DNA from: Bordetella sp. BOR01
GTDB taxonomy: Bacteria; Pseudomonadota; Gammaproteobacteria; Burkholderiales; Burkholderiaceae_B
Length of the DNA: 64,000 nt
NCBI RefSeq assembly: GCF_019218885.1
Contig: NZ_JAHUWT010000004.1
Span: 310,001-374,000 of the forward strand
Reading direction: 5' to 3'
The translations under genes and the position numbers were made by a program. Below the pieces are notes generated by a model. It was not told the DNA's origin and did not search any database. It was given only the letters and a program-made list of their open reading frames with translations. Positions 47,486-57,769 of the stretch are shown piece after piece. How positions within the stretch are numbered: position 1 is the first letter of the stretch; every line of letters starts with the position of its first letter.

Positions 47486-48907
47486 ATGGATATTCTGCAC
47501 ACCGACATTGCCATTATCGGCGCCGGCACGGCCGGCCTGGCGGCCTATCGTGCGGCGCGCGCCGCCGGCAAGCGTGCCTTGCTGATCGAGGGCGGCCCGT
47601 ACGGCACCACTTGCGCCCGCGTGGGCTGCATGCCTTCCAAGTTGCTGATCGCTGCCGCCGAGGCCGCGCATGGCGTTGCGCACGCGGCCCCGTTCGGCGT
47701 GCACGTCGAGGGCGCCATACGCGTGGACGGCCGCGAAGTCATGGCGCGCGTGCGCAGCGAGCGTGACCGATTCGTGGGATTTGTGCTCGAGGGCGTCGAG
47801 AACATTCCCGCCGCAGACAAGCTGGCCGGCTACGCGCGCTTCGTATCGGATACGGTGCTGCGCGTGGACGACCGCATCGAGGTGCGTGCCGGCAGCGTCG
47901 TCATTGCCACCGGTTCGCGGCCGTCGGTGCCGCCGTCGTTCGAGGCGCTGGGCGATCGCCTGGTGGTCAACGACGATGTATTCAATTGGCAAGACCTGCC
48001 GCGCAGCGTGGCCGTGTTCGGCCCGGGCGTCATCGGCCTTGAACTGGGCCAGGCGCTGGCGCGGCTGGGCGTACGGGTGCGGGTATTCGGGGTCAGCGGC
48101 AGCCTGGGCGGCCTGAGCGATCCGGCAGTGCGCCAGCGCGCGCGCCGCAGCTTCCAGGACGAGTTCTACCTGGATCCGGATGCGCGCGTACTGTCCACCG
48201 CCCGCATCGGCGACCAGGTCGAGGTGCGCTACGTGGCGCTGGACAATACCGAGCGCACCGAACGTTTCGATTACGCGCTGGTGGCCACCGGGCGGCGCCC
48301 CAACGTCGACCGGCTGGACCTGCACCACACCAGCCTGGCACGCGATGCCCGCGGCGTGCCTGAGTTCGACCGCAGCACCCTGCAGGCCGGCGATGCGCCG
48401 ATTTTCGTCGCCGGCGATGCCAACGCCGATGCACCGCTCTTGCACGAGGCTGCCGACGAAGGCCGTATTGCCGGCATGAATGCCGCGCGTTTCCCGGATG
48501 TGCGGGCTGGATTGCGGCGCGCGGCGCTGGCGGTCGTGTTTTCCGATCCGCAGATTGCGCTGGTGGGCACGCCTTATGCGCGGCTGCCGCAAGATGGCGT
48601 CGTGATCGGGGAAGTCGATTTCGGCGATCAGGGCCGCTCGCGCGTGATGTTGAAGAATAAGGGCATGCTGCATGTGTATGCCGATATCGCAACGGGCCGG
48701 TTCCTGGGCGCGGAAATGGTCGGCCCGTCGGCCGAGCACATCGGCCACCTGCTGGCCTGGGCCGTGCAGCAAGAGCTGACGATCGCGCAGATGCTCGACA
48801 TGCCGTTCTACCATCCGGTCGTGGAAGAGGGCCTGCGCACCGCGCTGCGCGATGCGGCCGCCCGCCTGCAGCAGGCCGGCAGTCCGCGGCTTCGGGCCGC
48901 GGCGTAG
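47486..48907 (+). CDS. Dihydrolipoyl dehydrogenase-family flavoprotein
   Basis: This 473-residue flavoprotein disulfide reductase starts at ATG 47486 (a TTG five codons earlier is less likely). It has the FAD fold GAGTAG (12-17), the redox pair in TTCARVGCMPSK (C43, C48), the NAD-domain segment VAVFGPGVIGLELG and the C-terminal active-site HPVVEE (H443, E448). All catalytic residues of Lpd are kept. No E1, E2 or lipoyl genes are nearby, and it follows a peroxide-reducing enzyme, so a stand-alone reductase role is also possible. It is convergent with glnD. Confidence 0.9.
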   Translation: MDILHTDIAIIGAGTAGLAAYRAARAAGKRALLIEGGPYGTTCARVGCMPSKLLIAAAEAAHGVAHAAPFGVHVEGAIRVDGREVMARVRSERDRFVGFVLEGVENIPAADKLAGYARFVSDTVLRVDDRIEVRAGSVVIATGSRPSVPPSFEALGDRLVVNDDVFNWQDLPRSVAVFGPGVIGLELGQALARLGVRVRVFGVSGSLGGLSDPAVRQRARRSFQDEFYLDPDARVLSTARIGDQVEVRYVALDNTERTERFDYALVATGRRPNVDRLDLHHTSLARDARGVPEFDRSTLQAGDAPIFVAGDANADAPLLHEAADEGRIAGMNAARFPDVRAGLRRAALAVVFSDPQIALVGTPYARLPQDGVVIGEVDFGDQGRSRVMLKNKGMLHVYADIATGRFLGAEMVGPSAEHIGHLLAWAVQQELTIAQMLDMPFYHPVVEEGLRTALRDAAARLQQAGSPRLRAAA

Positions 48908-48929
48908 CCCAGGCGCCGCGCGGCCCGGA

Positions 48930-51542
48930 TCAGGCCGCCTGTTGCCGCGATTCGTCGCCGGCCAGCGCGCCGAGCACGGCGCGTTCGAACTGCATCTGGC
49001 TGCGTGGCCGTTCCAGCGCCGATCCGGTCAGGATGAACACGTCTTCGACCCGATCGCCCAGTGTCATGATCTTGGCCATGCTGACACTGACGCCATGCTC
49101 GGCAAAGACACGGGTCAAGGCATGCAGCAAGCCGGGGCGGTCGGTGGCGGTCACCGACAGCCGCCATGATTGGCTGCGTTCGTCGGGCTGCAGTTCGGCT
49201 TGCGGCATGACCGGAAAGGCCCTGGAGATGCGCGACTGTCGCCGCCGCGCGGGGGCGCCGTACGTCCCACGGGCCGTGGCCGTGCCCTGGGGGTCGCGCA
49301 GGCGTTGCGCCAGCTCGTGTTCGACCAGGGTGGCCTGGGCCCGCAGGTCGGTGCTGCCTTCGGGCAGCAGCACGATGAAACTGTCCAGTGCCCAGCCGTG
49401 CCGCGTAGTGTGGACGCGGGCATCCTGGATGCCCAGCGACTTGGCATCGAAATAGGCGCAGATGGCCACCACCAGTTCGGGTACATCGCGCGTGTACACC
49501 ATGATCTGCAGGCCTTCGCCTTGTTCGGTGGGGCGTGCACGCACCACCGGGCCGTCCGGGGCCACCTGGTAATACAGGTGGCGGGTATGCCAGGCAATAT
49601 CCGACGCATCGTGGCGCAGGAAATAGGCAACGTCCAGCTCGTTCCAGAAGGCTGCGCGCGCGTCGTCGCGCAGGCCCACCAGGCGGGTCAGGCGCGCGGC
49701 TTCTTCCTTGCGCTCGGTCAGCACCGTATGCGTATCGGCGGGCGAGCCGCCCAGCGCGGCCAGCGTCAGGCGGTACAGGTCTTCCAGCAGCTTGCCTTTC
49801 CAGGCGTTCCAGACCTTGGGGCTGGTGCCACGGATATCGGCCACGGTCAGCAGGTACAGCGCCGTCAGGCGACGCTCGTCGCGCACCGTGGCCGCGAATT
49901 CCTTGATGACGCCCGGGTCGGACAAGTCGCGCTTTTGCGCGACGGCCGACATCAGCAAGTGCTGGCGCACCAGGAATTCGACCAGCTCAGCGTCTTCGGG
50001 GTCCAGGCCGTGCTCGTGGGCGAAGCGGCGGACTTCACGCGCGCCCAGTTCGGAATGGTCGCCACCGCGCCCCTTGGCAATGTCGTGGAACAACGCCGCC
50101 ACGTACAGCAGCCAGTGACGCTCCAGGTTGGCGACCAGTTGGCTGGCCAGCGGATATTCCTGCGCATGCTCGGGCATGGTGAAGCGCCTGATATTGCGCA
50201 CCACGGCCAGCGTGTGCTGGTCGACCGTGTACACATGGAACAGGTCGTGCTGCATCTGCCCGACAATGCGGCGAAACACCGGCAGGTAGCGGGGCAGGAT
50301 GTTCAGCATGGTCATGCGGCGCAGCTCGTGCACGATGCCGCGCGGCTGCTGCAGGATCTGCAGGAACAGTCGGCGATTGACCGGATTGCGCCGGAACTGC
50401 GCGTCGATGCGATGGCGCGAGTGCCAGATGGCGCGCAAGGTGCGCGGCGACATGCCGGTCAGTTCGGCATGCTGCTGCATCACCAGGAAGGCACGCAGCA
50501 GCAGGGTGGGATTGCGTTCGAAGGCATCGTCGCGCACGATATCCAGCCGCCCGCGCAGGTTGCGTAGTTCGTCGTCGATGTCGCGCGCGTCGGTGTCGGG
50601 CCGCGGGTACAGCCGTTCTTCGATGCTCGGCACCAATATGGCGTTCAATTGCGTCACCAGGCGCGCCGCCCAGTAATAGCGCTGCATCAGCAATTCGCTG
50701 CTGCGCCGGGTGGCCGTGGCCTGGATGCCGTAGACCTCGGCAAGGCCCGGCTGCAGGTCGAACAGGACGCGGTCTTCGCGGCGGCCCGTCAGCAAGTGCA
50801 GCTCGATGCGCAGCCGCTTGAATGCCTGTTCGGCGCGGCGCAGGTCGCGCGCCTCGGACGGCGTCAGCAGGCCGGCCTGGGCCACTTCGCGCCAGTTGCA
50901 GCCGAAGCCGGCGGCGCGCGCCATCCACAGGATGACCTGCAGGTCGCGCAGCCCGCCGGGCGATTCTTTGCAATTGGGCTCCAGCGCGTAGGGCGTGTCC
51001 TGGTAGCGGGCGTGGCGCTGCTGCATTTCGACGCGCTTGGCCTGGAAGAAGGCCGGGACATCCAGTTGGGCCTGGATGACGGCCTCGAACTGCTTCATCA
51101 GGGGGCGGCTGCCCGCCAGCCAGCGCGATTCCAGCAGGGCGGTTTCGACGGTGATATCGGCCTGGGCTTCTTGTTCGCAATCGGCCAGTGTGCGCACACT
51201 ATGGCCGGGCTCCAGGCCCAGGTCCCACAAGGCGGCCACCAGCGTCTCGATGGCCTCGGCATCCCGGGATACCGGCGCGTGCGGCAGCAAGATCAGCAGA
51301 TCGACGTCGGAATGCGGGTAGAGCTCGCCGCGCCCGTATCCGCCCACTGCGGCCAGGGTGGCACCAGCGGGCAGGGGATGCAGCTTGAGCAGGTCGCGCA
51401 AGGCCTGGTCGACAATCCGCCGCAATTCCGACAGCAGGGTGTCGGGGCGCCGATGCTGGCGGAACTGGGCGATGGCCTCGCCGCGGGCAAGCTGCAGCCG
51501 CCGGCGCAGGTCGGGCAGCGAGGGCGGGGCGGCGGGGCTCAT
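48930..51542 (-). CDS. glnD: Bifunctional PII uridylyltransferase/uridylyl-removing enzyme GlnD
   Basis: This 870-residue nitrogen sensor modifies PII proteins according to glutamine. In order, it has a nucleotidyltransferase domain (GGYGRGELYPHSDVD, catalytic D79 and D81), the helical linker, an HD domain (LFHDIAKGRGGDHSELGA) for deuridylylation and two C-terminal ACT domains (about 690 onward, for example RPGLLHALTRVFAEHGVSV). All catalytic motifs are present. It is 12 bases behind map on the same strand and so is probably read from the map promoter. Through PII and NtrB it would govern the NtrC-type site ahead of torF. Confidence 0.95.
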   Translation of the reverse strand: MSPAAPPSLPDLRRRLQLARGEAIAQFRQHRRPDTLLSELRRIVDQALRDLLKLHPLPAGATLAAVGGYGRGELYPHSDVDLLILLPHAPVSRDAEAIETLVAALWDLGLEPGHSVRTLADCEQEAQADITVETALLESRWLAGSRPLMKQFEAVIQAQLDVPAFFQAKRVEMQQRHARYQDTPYALEPNCKESPGGLRDLQVILWMARAAGFGCNWREVAQAGLLTPSEARDLRRAEQAFKRLRIELHLLTGRREDRVLFDLQPGLAEVYGIQATATRRSSELLMQRYYWAARLVTQLNAILVPSIEERLYPRPDTDARDIDDELRNLRGRLDIVRDDAFERNPTLLLRAFLVMQQHAELTGMSPRTLRAIWHSRHRIDAQFRRNPVNRRLFLQILQQPRGIVHELRRMTMLNILPRYLPVFRRIVGQMQHDLFHVYTVDQHTLAVVRNIRRFTMPEHAQEYPLASQLVANLERHWLLYVAALFHDIAKGRGGDHSELGAREVRRFAHEHGLDPEDAELVEFLVRQHLLMSAVAQKRDLSDPGVIKEFAATVRDERRLTALYLLTVADIRGTSPKVWNAWKGKLLEDLYRLTLAALGGSPADTHTVLTERKEEAARLTRLVGLRDDARAAFWNELDVAYFLRHDASDIAWHTRHLYYQVAPDGPVVRARPTEQGEGLQIMVYTRDVPELVVAICAYFDAKSLGIQDARVHTTRHGWALDSFIVLLPEGSTDLRAQATLVEHELAQRLRDPQGTATARGTYGAPARRRQSRISRAFPVMPQAELQPDERSQSWRLSVTATDRPGLLHALTRVFAEHGVSVSMAKIMTLGDRVEDVFILTGSALERPRSQMQFERAVLGALAGDESRQQAA

Positions 51543-51554
51543 AAGCTGGGCGGT

Positions 51555-52376
51555 TCAGGCCGCGGGCAGGACCAGGGGCTCGGTCACGAATGCCGGCGGC
51601 TGGCGCACGCCCGGCGACAAGGTCAATACTTCATAGCCGGTATCGGTCACGCAGATGGTGTGTTCCCATTGCGCCGACAGGCTATGGTCGCGCGTGACTA
51701 CCGTCCAGCCGTCGGCCAGTTGGCGGATTTCGCGGCGGCCGGCGTTGATCATGGGCTCGATGGTGAAAATCATGCCCGTGGTCAGGGGCACGCCGCTGCC
51801 TGGCTTGCCATAGTGCAGGACCTGGGGGTCTTCGTGAAAGCGCTGGCCGATGCCATGGCCACAGAACTCGCGCACCACCGAATAGCCACTGGATTCGGCA
51901 TGCTTCTGGATGGCATTGCCCACATCGCCCAGGGTGGCGCCATTACGCACCTGCTGGATGCCTTTCCACATGCATTCGAATGTGATCTCGGCCAGGCGGC
52001 GCGACTGGATCGACGGTTCGCCCGCGTGGTACATGCGGCTGGTATCGCCGAACCAGCCATCCTTGATGATGGTGACGTCGATATTGAGCGCGTCCCCGTT
52101 TTTCAGCACCTTGTCGCCCGGAATGCCGTGGCAGACCTGGTGATTCACCGAGGTACAGATGGCGCCGGGAAAGGGGGGGTAGCCCGGCGGCGCATAGCCC
52201 ACCGTGGCCGATTTCACCTTGAGTTCGTCGGTCAGGTATTCCAGGCACAAGCGGTCGAGTTCACCGGTGGTGACGCCAGGCTTGACGTAGGGAGTAATGA
52301 AATCAAGGATCTTCGCGGCGTCCTGGCAGGCGGCGCGCATCTTGTCGAGATCGGCGGGGTTGGTGACTATGCCCAT
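51555..52376 (-). CDS. map: Type I methionine aminopeptidase Map
   Basis: This cytoplasmic enzyme removes the initiator Met. It is 273 residues from ATG 52376; the 70-residue extension upstream is rejected. Metal ligands are in the expected segments: LNIDVTIIKDGWFGDTSRM (two Asp), FCGHGIGQRFHEDP (His), MIFTIEPMIN (Glu) and QWEHTICV (Glu). The substrate His is in VNHQVCHGIPGD. It stands opposite rpsB, the usual map-rpsB arrangement. The promoter at 52413-52442 is good. Confidence 0.95.
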   Translation of the reverse strand: MGIVTNPADLDKMRAACQDAAKILDFITPYVKPGVTTGELDRLCLEYLTDELKVKSATVGYAPPGYPPFPGAICTSVNHQVCHGIPGDKVLKNGDALNIDVTIIKDGWFGDTSRMYHAGEPSIQSRRLAEITFECMWKGIQQVRNGATLGDVGNAIQKHAESSGYSVVREFCGHGIGQRFHEDPQVLHYGKPGSGVPLTTGMIFTIEPMINAGRREIRQLADGWTVVTRDHSLSAQWEHTICVTDTGYEVLTLSPGVRQPPAFVTEPLVLPAA

Positions 52377-52412
52377 GTATTGGCTTGAGTAACTGGGTGG
52401 AAAAATAGTAGA

Positions 52413-52442
52413 ATTATAGGCTTGCCTAAAAACCGGGGGCAA
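52413..52442 (-). promoter_or_regulatory. Sigma-70 promoter of map-glnD
   Basis: On the minus strand, -35 TTGCCC (52437-52442), an 18-base spacer and a perfect -10 TATAAT (52413-52418), 37 bases ahead of the map ATG. Confidence 0.7.
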
Positions 52443-52686
52443 AGCCCAAGTGCATTCCTTGCGGGCGGTTTCATCCGAATATCGTTGAATATGCTGAATA
52501 TTTGGCGAATGATCTGGTGAAATTGCTGGTGCAAGAGATGTGTTTTCAGGCTTACGCCCGCGGCACGGGGCTACTACTGGCGTCATTGCATTGTAGAGCC
52601 TCGGCCGCCACGGCCGTCTGGGTTTGTTCGCCGCAGGGGTTCGCCACTGCTTTGCGATCGGCCGACCGGGTTTCGGGCTTGTTTCA

Positions 52687-52700
52687 TCCTGATATCAGGA
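52687..52700. repeat. Perfect palindrome TCCTGATATCAGGA
   Basis: A 14-base perfect palindrome, about 90 bases upstream of rpsB. It may be a regulator site or a short leader hairpin; I cannot say which. Confidence 0.4.
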
Positions 52701-52788
52701 AATCGCGTGCTACGCCACCCAGGGTGTCGGCCATGCCATGCATGGGCCGGTACAGGTGTAGCGCAAGAACCAACCCTCGGAGAACTTC

Positions 52789-53538
52789 ATGTCCCTTATG
52801 CGCGAAATGCTGGAAGCTGGCGTCCACTTCGGTCACCAGACCCGCTACTGGAATCCCAAGATGGCCCCGTATATTTTCGGCCATCGCAACAAGATCCACA
52901 TCATCAACCTCGAACAGACGGTGGCCAAGTACCAGGAAGCCACCAAGTTCGTGAAGCAGCTGACCGCCCGCGGCGGCAACATCCTGTTCGTCGGCACCAA
53001 GCGCGCCGCCCGTGAACTGGTTGCCATCGAAGCCGCCCGTTGCGGCATGCCCTTTGTCGACGCCCGCTGGCTCGGCGGCATGCTGACCAACTTCAAGACG
53101 GTCAAGACCTCGGTCAAGCGCCTCAAAGACATGGAAGCGGTCGTCGCCGAAGGCGGTGCCGAACGCATGATCAAGAAAGAAGGCCTGCTGTTCGAGCGCG
53201 AACTCGACAAGCTGAACAAGTCCATCGGCGGCATCAAAGACATGAACGGCCTGCCCGACGCGCTGTTCGTGATCGACGTCGGCTACCACAAGATCGCCAT
53301 CGCCGAAGCCCGCACGCTGGGCATCCCGGTCGTGGCCGTGGTCGATACCAACCACTCGCCCGACGGCATCGACTACGTCATCCCCGGTAACGACGACTCG
53401 GCCAAGGCCATCGCCCTGTACGTCAAGGGTATCGCCGACGCCGTGCTGGAAGGCCGCGAGCAAAACCGGAACGGCCCGGTCGAAGAGGTCGCCGAAGGTT
53501 CGGAAGAGTTCGTCGAAGTGCAGGACAACCAGGGCTGA
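52789..53538 (+). CDS. rpsB: 30S ribosomal protein S2
   Basis: This 249-residue protein starts [31 protein letters not shown], with the S2 signatures [13 protein letters not shown] and later [26 protein letters not shown]. The C-terminal tail (about 225-249) is acidic. It is a small-subunit protein needed for S1 binding. It heads the rpsB-tsf-pyrH-frr operon. A CGGAG ribosome site precedes the ATG. Two hairpins sit between it and tsf. Confidence 0.97.
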   Translation: MSLMREMLEAGVHFGHQTRYWNPKMAPYIFGHRNKIHIINLEQTVAKYQEATKFVKQLTARGGNILFVGTKRAARELVAIEAARCGMPFVDARWLGGMLTNFKTVKTSVKRLKDMEAVVAEGGAERMIKKEGLLFERELDKLNKSIGGIKDMNGLPDALFVIDVGYHKIAIAEARTLGIPVVAVVDTNHSPDGIDYVIPGNDDSAKAIALYVKGIADAVLEGREQNRNGPVEEVAEGSEEFVEVQDNQG

Positions 53539-53604
53539 AGCCCGATCCGGCAGGCAGGCCGCGGCGGGCGATAGCGCCCCGCGGCCATGCCGGCCGGAAG
53601 TCTC

Positions 53605-53641
53605 GAGACGGGCTCCCGTCTCATGGCCCGCCCGTGCGGGC
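53605..53641 (+). terminator. Two adjacent stem-loops between rpsB and tsf
   Basis: First: GAGACGGG-CT-CCCGTCTC (53605-53622, eight-base arms). Second: GCCCGC-CCGT-GCGGGC (53626-53641). A weak T-rich stretch follows. This fits partial termination or attenuation, known for rpsB-tsf in E. coli, where more S2-proximal message is made. Confidence 0.55.
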
Positions 53642-53708
53642 GTCTTGTCGAATCAATCCATGTGTCCCGGCTGCTGCCGGGGCATGTCTTAGCGAAACTG
53701 GAGCAATC

Positions 53709-54587
53709 ATGGCTGAAATTACCGCCGCCCTCGTCAAGGAACTGCGCGAAAAGACCGACGCGCCCATGATGGAGTGCAAGAAAGCCCTGACCGAAGCCGA
53801 AGGCGACCTGGCCCGCGCCGAGGAAATCCTGCGCGTCAAGCTGGGCAACAAGGCCAGCAAGGCTGCCGCGCGCGTCACCGCCGAAGGCCTGATCGGCCTG
53901 TATATCTCGCCCGACGCCAAGCAAGGCGCCGTGATCGAGGTCAACTGCGAAACCGACTTCGTGGCCAAGAACGACGATTTCGTCGCCTTCATCAACAAGC
54001 TGGCCGAACTGGTCGCCACGCAGAAGCCCGCCGACGTGGCTGCGCTGTCGGCGCTGCCGCTGGGCGAGGGCACGGTAGAAACCACCCGTACCGCGCTGGT
54101 CGGCAAGATCGGCGAGAACATCTCGGTACGCCGCTTCGAGCGCATCGAAACCGCCAACGCCCTGGCCAGCTACGTGCACGGCGGCAAGATCGGCGTGCTG
54201 GTCGAATACGCTGGCGCCGAAGAAATCGGCAAGGACCTGGCCATGCACATCGCGGCCACCAAGCCCAAGGCGTTGAATGCCGACGGCGTGCCGGCCGCCG
54301 ATATCGCCGCCGAACGCTCGGTCGCCGAGCAAAAGGCCGCCGAATCGGGCAAGCCCGCCGAGATCGTCGCCAAGATGGTCGAAGGTTCGGTGCAGAAGTT
54401 CCTGAAGGAAGTCACGCTGCTGTCGCAGCCCTTCGTCAAGAACGACAAGCAAACGGTCGAACAGATGCTCAAGGAAAAGAACGCGTCGATCAGCAAATTC
54501 GTGCTGTTCGTCGTGGGCGAGGGCATCGAGAAGAAAACCAGCGACTTCGCCGCCGAAGTCGCCGCTGCTGCCGCCGGTCGCGCCTGA
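53709..54587 (+). CDS. tsf: Elongation factor Ts
   Basis: This 292-residue guanine-nucleotide exchange factor of EF-Tu starts at ATG 53709 ([27 protein letters not shown]). It has the N-terminal UBA-like helix set, the [12 protein letters not shown] hallmark and the core [13 protein letters not shown] segment. ACTGGAG precedes the ATG. The 170-base gap after rpsB holds two hairpins. Codon use is strongly biased to GC-ending, highly expressed codons. Confidence 0.97.
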   Translation: MAEITAALVKELREKTDAPMMECKKALTEAEGDLARAEEILRVKLGNKASKAAARVTAEGLIGLYISPDAKQGAVIEVNCETDFVAKNDDFVAFINKLAELVATQKPADVAALSALPLGEGTVETTRTALVGKIGENISVRRFERIETANALASYVHGGKIGVLVEYAGAEEIGKDLAMHIAATKPKALNADGVPAADIAAERSVAEQKAAESGKPAEIVAKMVEGSVQKFLKEVTLLSQPFVKNDKQTVEQMLKEKNASISKFVLFVVGEGIEKKTSDFAAEVAAAAAGRA

Positions 54588-54618
54588 GCGGTCGTGGTAC
54601 CCGGGGCCGGCTAGATAA

Positions 54619-55398
<780 letters not shown>

Positions 55399-55413
55399 GC
55401 AAAGGAAATCCTC

Positions 55414-55974
55414 ATGAGCGTCGCAGAAATCCGTAAATCCGCCGAAACCAGGATGGCCAAGTCGCTTGACACGTTGAAGCTCAACTTGTCCAAGATCCGT
55501 ACCGGCCGCGCCCACACGGGCATCCTGGACCACGTCCAGGTCGAATACTACGGTTCGCCGGTGCCCGTGAGCCAGGTTGCCAACGTGAACCTGGTCGACG
55601 CGCGCACCATCAGCGTCCAGCCCTACGAAAAGCCCATGGCCGCGGCCATCGAGAAAGCCATACGCGAATCCGACCTGGGCCTGAACCCCATGAACATGGG
55701 CGAAACGATCCGCGTGCCGATGCCTGCCTTGACCGAAGAGCGCCGCCGCGACCTGACCAAAGTGGTCAAGGGCGAGGGCGAAGACGCCAAGATCGCGGTA
55801 CGCAACTTGCGCCGCGAAGCCAACGAATCGCTCAAGAAGCTGGTCAAGGACAAAGACATCTCGGAAGACGACGAGCGCCGCGCGCAAGACGACATCCAGA
55901 AGCTCACCGACCGCAACGTGACCGAGATCGACAAGCTCATTACCCAGAAAGAAGCGGAAATCATGACCGTATAA
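55414..55974 (+). CDS. frr: Ribosome recycling factor
   Basis: This 186-residue protein has the RRF-typical length and all-helical/beta two-domain pattern. It starts [19 protein letters not shown] and has the signature [20 protein letters not shown], then [31 protein letters not shown]. With EF-G it splits post-termination ribosomes. AAAGGAAATCCTC gives the ribosome site. It is the fourth gene of the operon, 136 bases before uppS. Confidence 0.97.
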   Translation: MSVAEIRKSAETRMAKSLDTLKLNLSKIRTGRAHTGILDHVQVEYYGSPVPVSQVANVNLVDARTISVQPYEKPMAAAIEKAIRESDLGLNPMNMGETIRVPMPALTEERRRDLTKVVKGEGEDAKIAVRNLRREANESLKKLVKDKDISEDDERRAQDDIQKLTDRNVTEIDKLITQKEAEIMTV

Positions 55975-56110
55975 TCGGGGCCAGGTACCGATTCCGCGCG
56001 CCGCCCGTGCCGTACCGCTGCTAGCCTGACCAGCGCGGTGGCGGCAAGGCGGCGCAGTTCTTTGGGTCCCCCGGCCCGCACGGGCTTTCCCGGCACGACG
56101 CTTCTTGCTC

Positions 56111-56875
56111 ATGGCTATCAGTTCTACCCAGGCGATCCCCGCCACCCAGGCCGTTCCCCAGCACGTCGCCATCATCATGGACGGCAACGGCCGCTGGGCA
56201 ACGCGCCGGCACTTGCCGCGCACAGCGGGCCACGCCAAGGGTGTGCAGGCCGTACGGCGCGTGGTCGAGGCCTGCGGGCGGCGCGGCGTGCGCTACCTGA
56301 CGCTGTTCGCGTTCAGCTCCGAGAATTGGCGCCGCCCCCCCGAAGAAGTCTCGTTGCTGATGCGCCTGTTCGTGCAGGCGCTCGAGCGCGAGGTCGACAA
56401 GCTCAACGAACAAGGTGTGCGGCTGCACGTGGTGGGCGATATGTCGCGCTTCGAGCCGCGCCTGCAGGCACTGATCGCCGACGCCCAGGCGCGTACCGCG
56501 CACAACGACCGCCTGCACTTGTCGGTGGCGGCCAACTACGGCGGGCGCTGGGACATCCTGCAGGCCGCGCGCGCCATGCTCAACCAACACCCGGAACTCG
56601 CGCGCGATCCCCAGGGCATCAACGAGGCGCACCTGGCAGAACATCTGTCGATGGCCTGGGCGCCCGAGCCCGACCTGTTCATCCGCACCGGGGGTGAACA
56701 GCGCATTTCCAATTTCCTGATCTGGCAGTTGGCCTACGCCGAGCTGTATTTCACCGACCATTACTGGCCCGACTTTGGCGCGGCCGAACTCGATGCCGCA
56801 TTCGAGTGGTATCGCACCCGCGAGCGTCGCTTCGGGCGCACCAGCGCACAACTGCGCGGCGATACCGCACGCTAG
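56111..56875 (+). CDS. uppS: Undecaprenyl pyrophosphate synthase
   Basis: This cis-prenyltransferase makes the C55 lipid carrier for peptidoglycan and O-antigen. It is 254 residues from ATG 56111 (a TTG two codons earlier is a weak alternative). The catalytic Asp is D24 in [24 protein letters not shown] and the late [23 protein letters not shown] are also diagnostic. It begins the envelope half of the cluster, followed at 37 bases by cdsA. Confidence 0.96.
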   Translation: MAISSTQAIPATQAVPQHVAIIMDGNGRWATRRHLPRTAGHAKGVQAVRRVVEACGRRGVRYLTLFAFSSENWRRPPEEVSLLMRLFVQALEREVDKLNEQGVRLHVVGDMSRFEPRLQALIADAQARTAHNDRLHLSVAANYGGRWDILQAARAMLNQHPELARDPQGINEAHLAEHLSMAWAPEPDLFIRTGGEQRISNFLIWQLAYAELYFTDHYWPDFGAAELDAAFEWYRTRERRFGRTSAQLRGDTAR

Positions 56876-56911
56876 GCCCTTCCACAGGCCCTGAATCACC
56901 GGAGACTCCCC

Positions 56912-57769
56912 ATGCTCGGCCAACGCGTCCTTACCGCTGTCGTCTTGCTGGCCGTGTTGGCAGCCGCCCTGGCATCGAGCAATCCCTGGTGGTTCGTGGC
57001 CTTGCTGGCCGCGGGCGCGGCTTGCGCCTGCTGGGAATGGCTGCGCCTTACCGTGCCTCAGCCGCCATCGCGCGCGCTATGCGTAGGCCTTGCTGCCGTG
57101 CTGCTGGCTGTCATGCTCTGGCTGACCTGGGCCTGGTTGTCGTCCCACCCCGCCGCGGCCGCCTTGCAGGCTGCCGTGGTGCGCTGGCTGGTGCCGGCGG
57201 TGGCGCTGGTATGGCTGCTGGCCGTCCCGACCGCCGTCGTCCGGGGTCGTGCCGATGCCGCGCCGGCCAGCCTGGCCTGGTCGCTGTTCAGCGTGCCGGC
57301 CGTCCTGGCAGCCTGGTCGGTACTGGCGCTGATGTTCATGGCACGGGGCGGCTGGTTCGTGGTGTCGCTGCTGGCGTTGGTGTGGGTAGCCGATATCTCG
57401 GCCTATTTTGCGGGCCGGGCGTTCGGCAAGCGTAAACTGGCCCCCAGGGTCAGCCCGGGCAAGACCATCGCCGGCGCCGTGGCCGGCATTCTGGCCGCGG
57501 TGGCCTGGGTCTGGCTGTCCAGCCTGTGGACGGGCAGCTTCGGCCATGCCCTGGTCGAGCGCGGTTCCCTTTGGCTGGCGCTGCCGGCGGCGGCGCTCCT
57601 GGGCGCCATATCCATCGTGGGCGATCTGTTCGAGTCCTTGCTCAAGCGCCGGGCCGGCCGCAAGGATTCCAGCGCGCTCCTGCCGGGCCATGGCGGGGTC
57701 TACGACCGCATCGACGCCATCCTGCCTGTCGCGCCGTTTGCCTTGCTGCTGTCTGGAGTCTTGTCTTGA
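56912..57769 (+). CDS. cdsA: Phosphatidate cytidylyltransferase
   Basis: This 285-residue inner-membrane enzyme makes CDP-diacylglycerol. It has about seven helices with the CdsA signature near the C-terminus ([22 protein letters not shown]...DRID), and [27 protein letters not shown] before it. The stop overlaps the TTG start of dxr (TTGA). The early part is Trp/Ala-rich, as is usual for the family. Confidence 0.95.
   Translation: MLGQRVLTAVVLLAVLAAALASSNPWWFVALLAAGAACACWEWLRLTVPQPPSRALCVGLAAVLLAVMLWLTWAWLSSHPAAAALQAAVVRWLVPAVALVWLLAVPTAVVRGRADAAPASLAWSLFSVPAVLAAWSVLALMFMARGGWFVVSLLALVWVADISAYFAGRAFGKRKLAPRVSPGKTIAGAVAGILAAVAWVWLSSLWTGSFGHALVERGSLWLALPAAALLGAISIVGDLFESLLKRRAGRKDSSALLPGHGGVYDRIDAILPVAPFALLLSGVLS

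Larger units (their letters stand above)
52377..52788. other. Divergent map/rpsB region with rpsB leader
   Basis: These 412 bases have no gene. Near the left edge is the map promoter. Toward rpsB lie a perfect 14-base palindrome (52687-52700) and a stem CGGCC/GGCCG (52728-52749), about 40 bases before the ATG. In other bacteria the rpsB leader binds S2 for feedback control; whether this leader does so is inference. I cannot place the rpsB promoter with confidence. Confidence 0.5.

Noticed and set aside
48930-52376. Second start for map 70 codons upstream
   Set aside because: The extension (frame up to 52586) crosses the TATAAT promoter and is not related to Map proteins.
52502-52954. Plus-strand frame of 150 codons in the map/rpsB region
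   Set aside because: It overlaps the rpsB start in another frame and is Ser/Arg/Cys-rich without family features.
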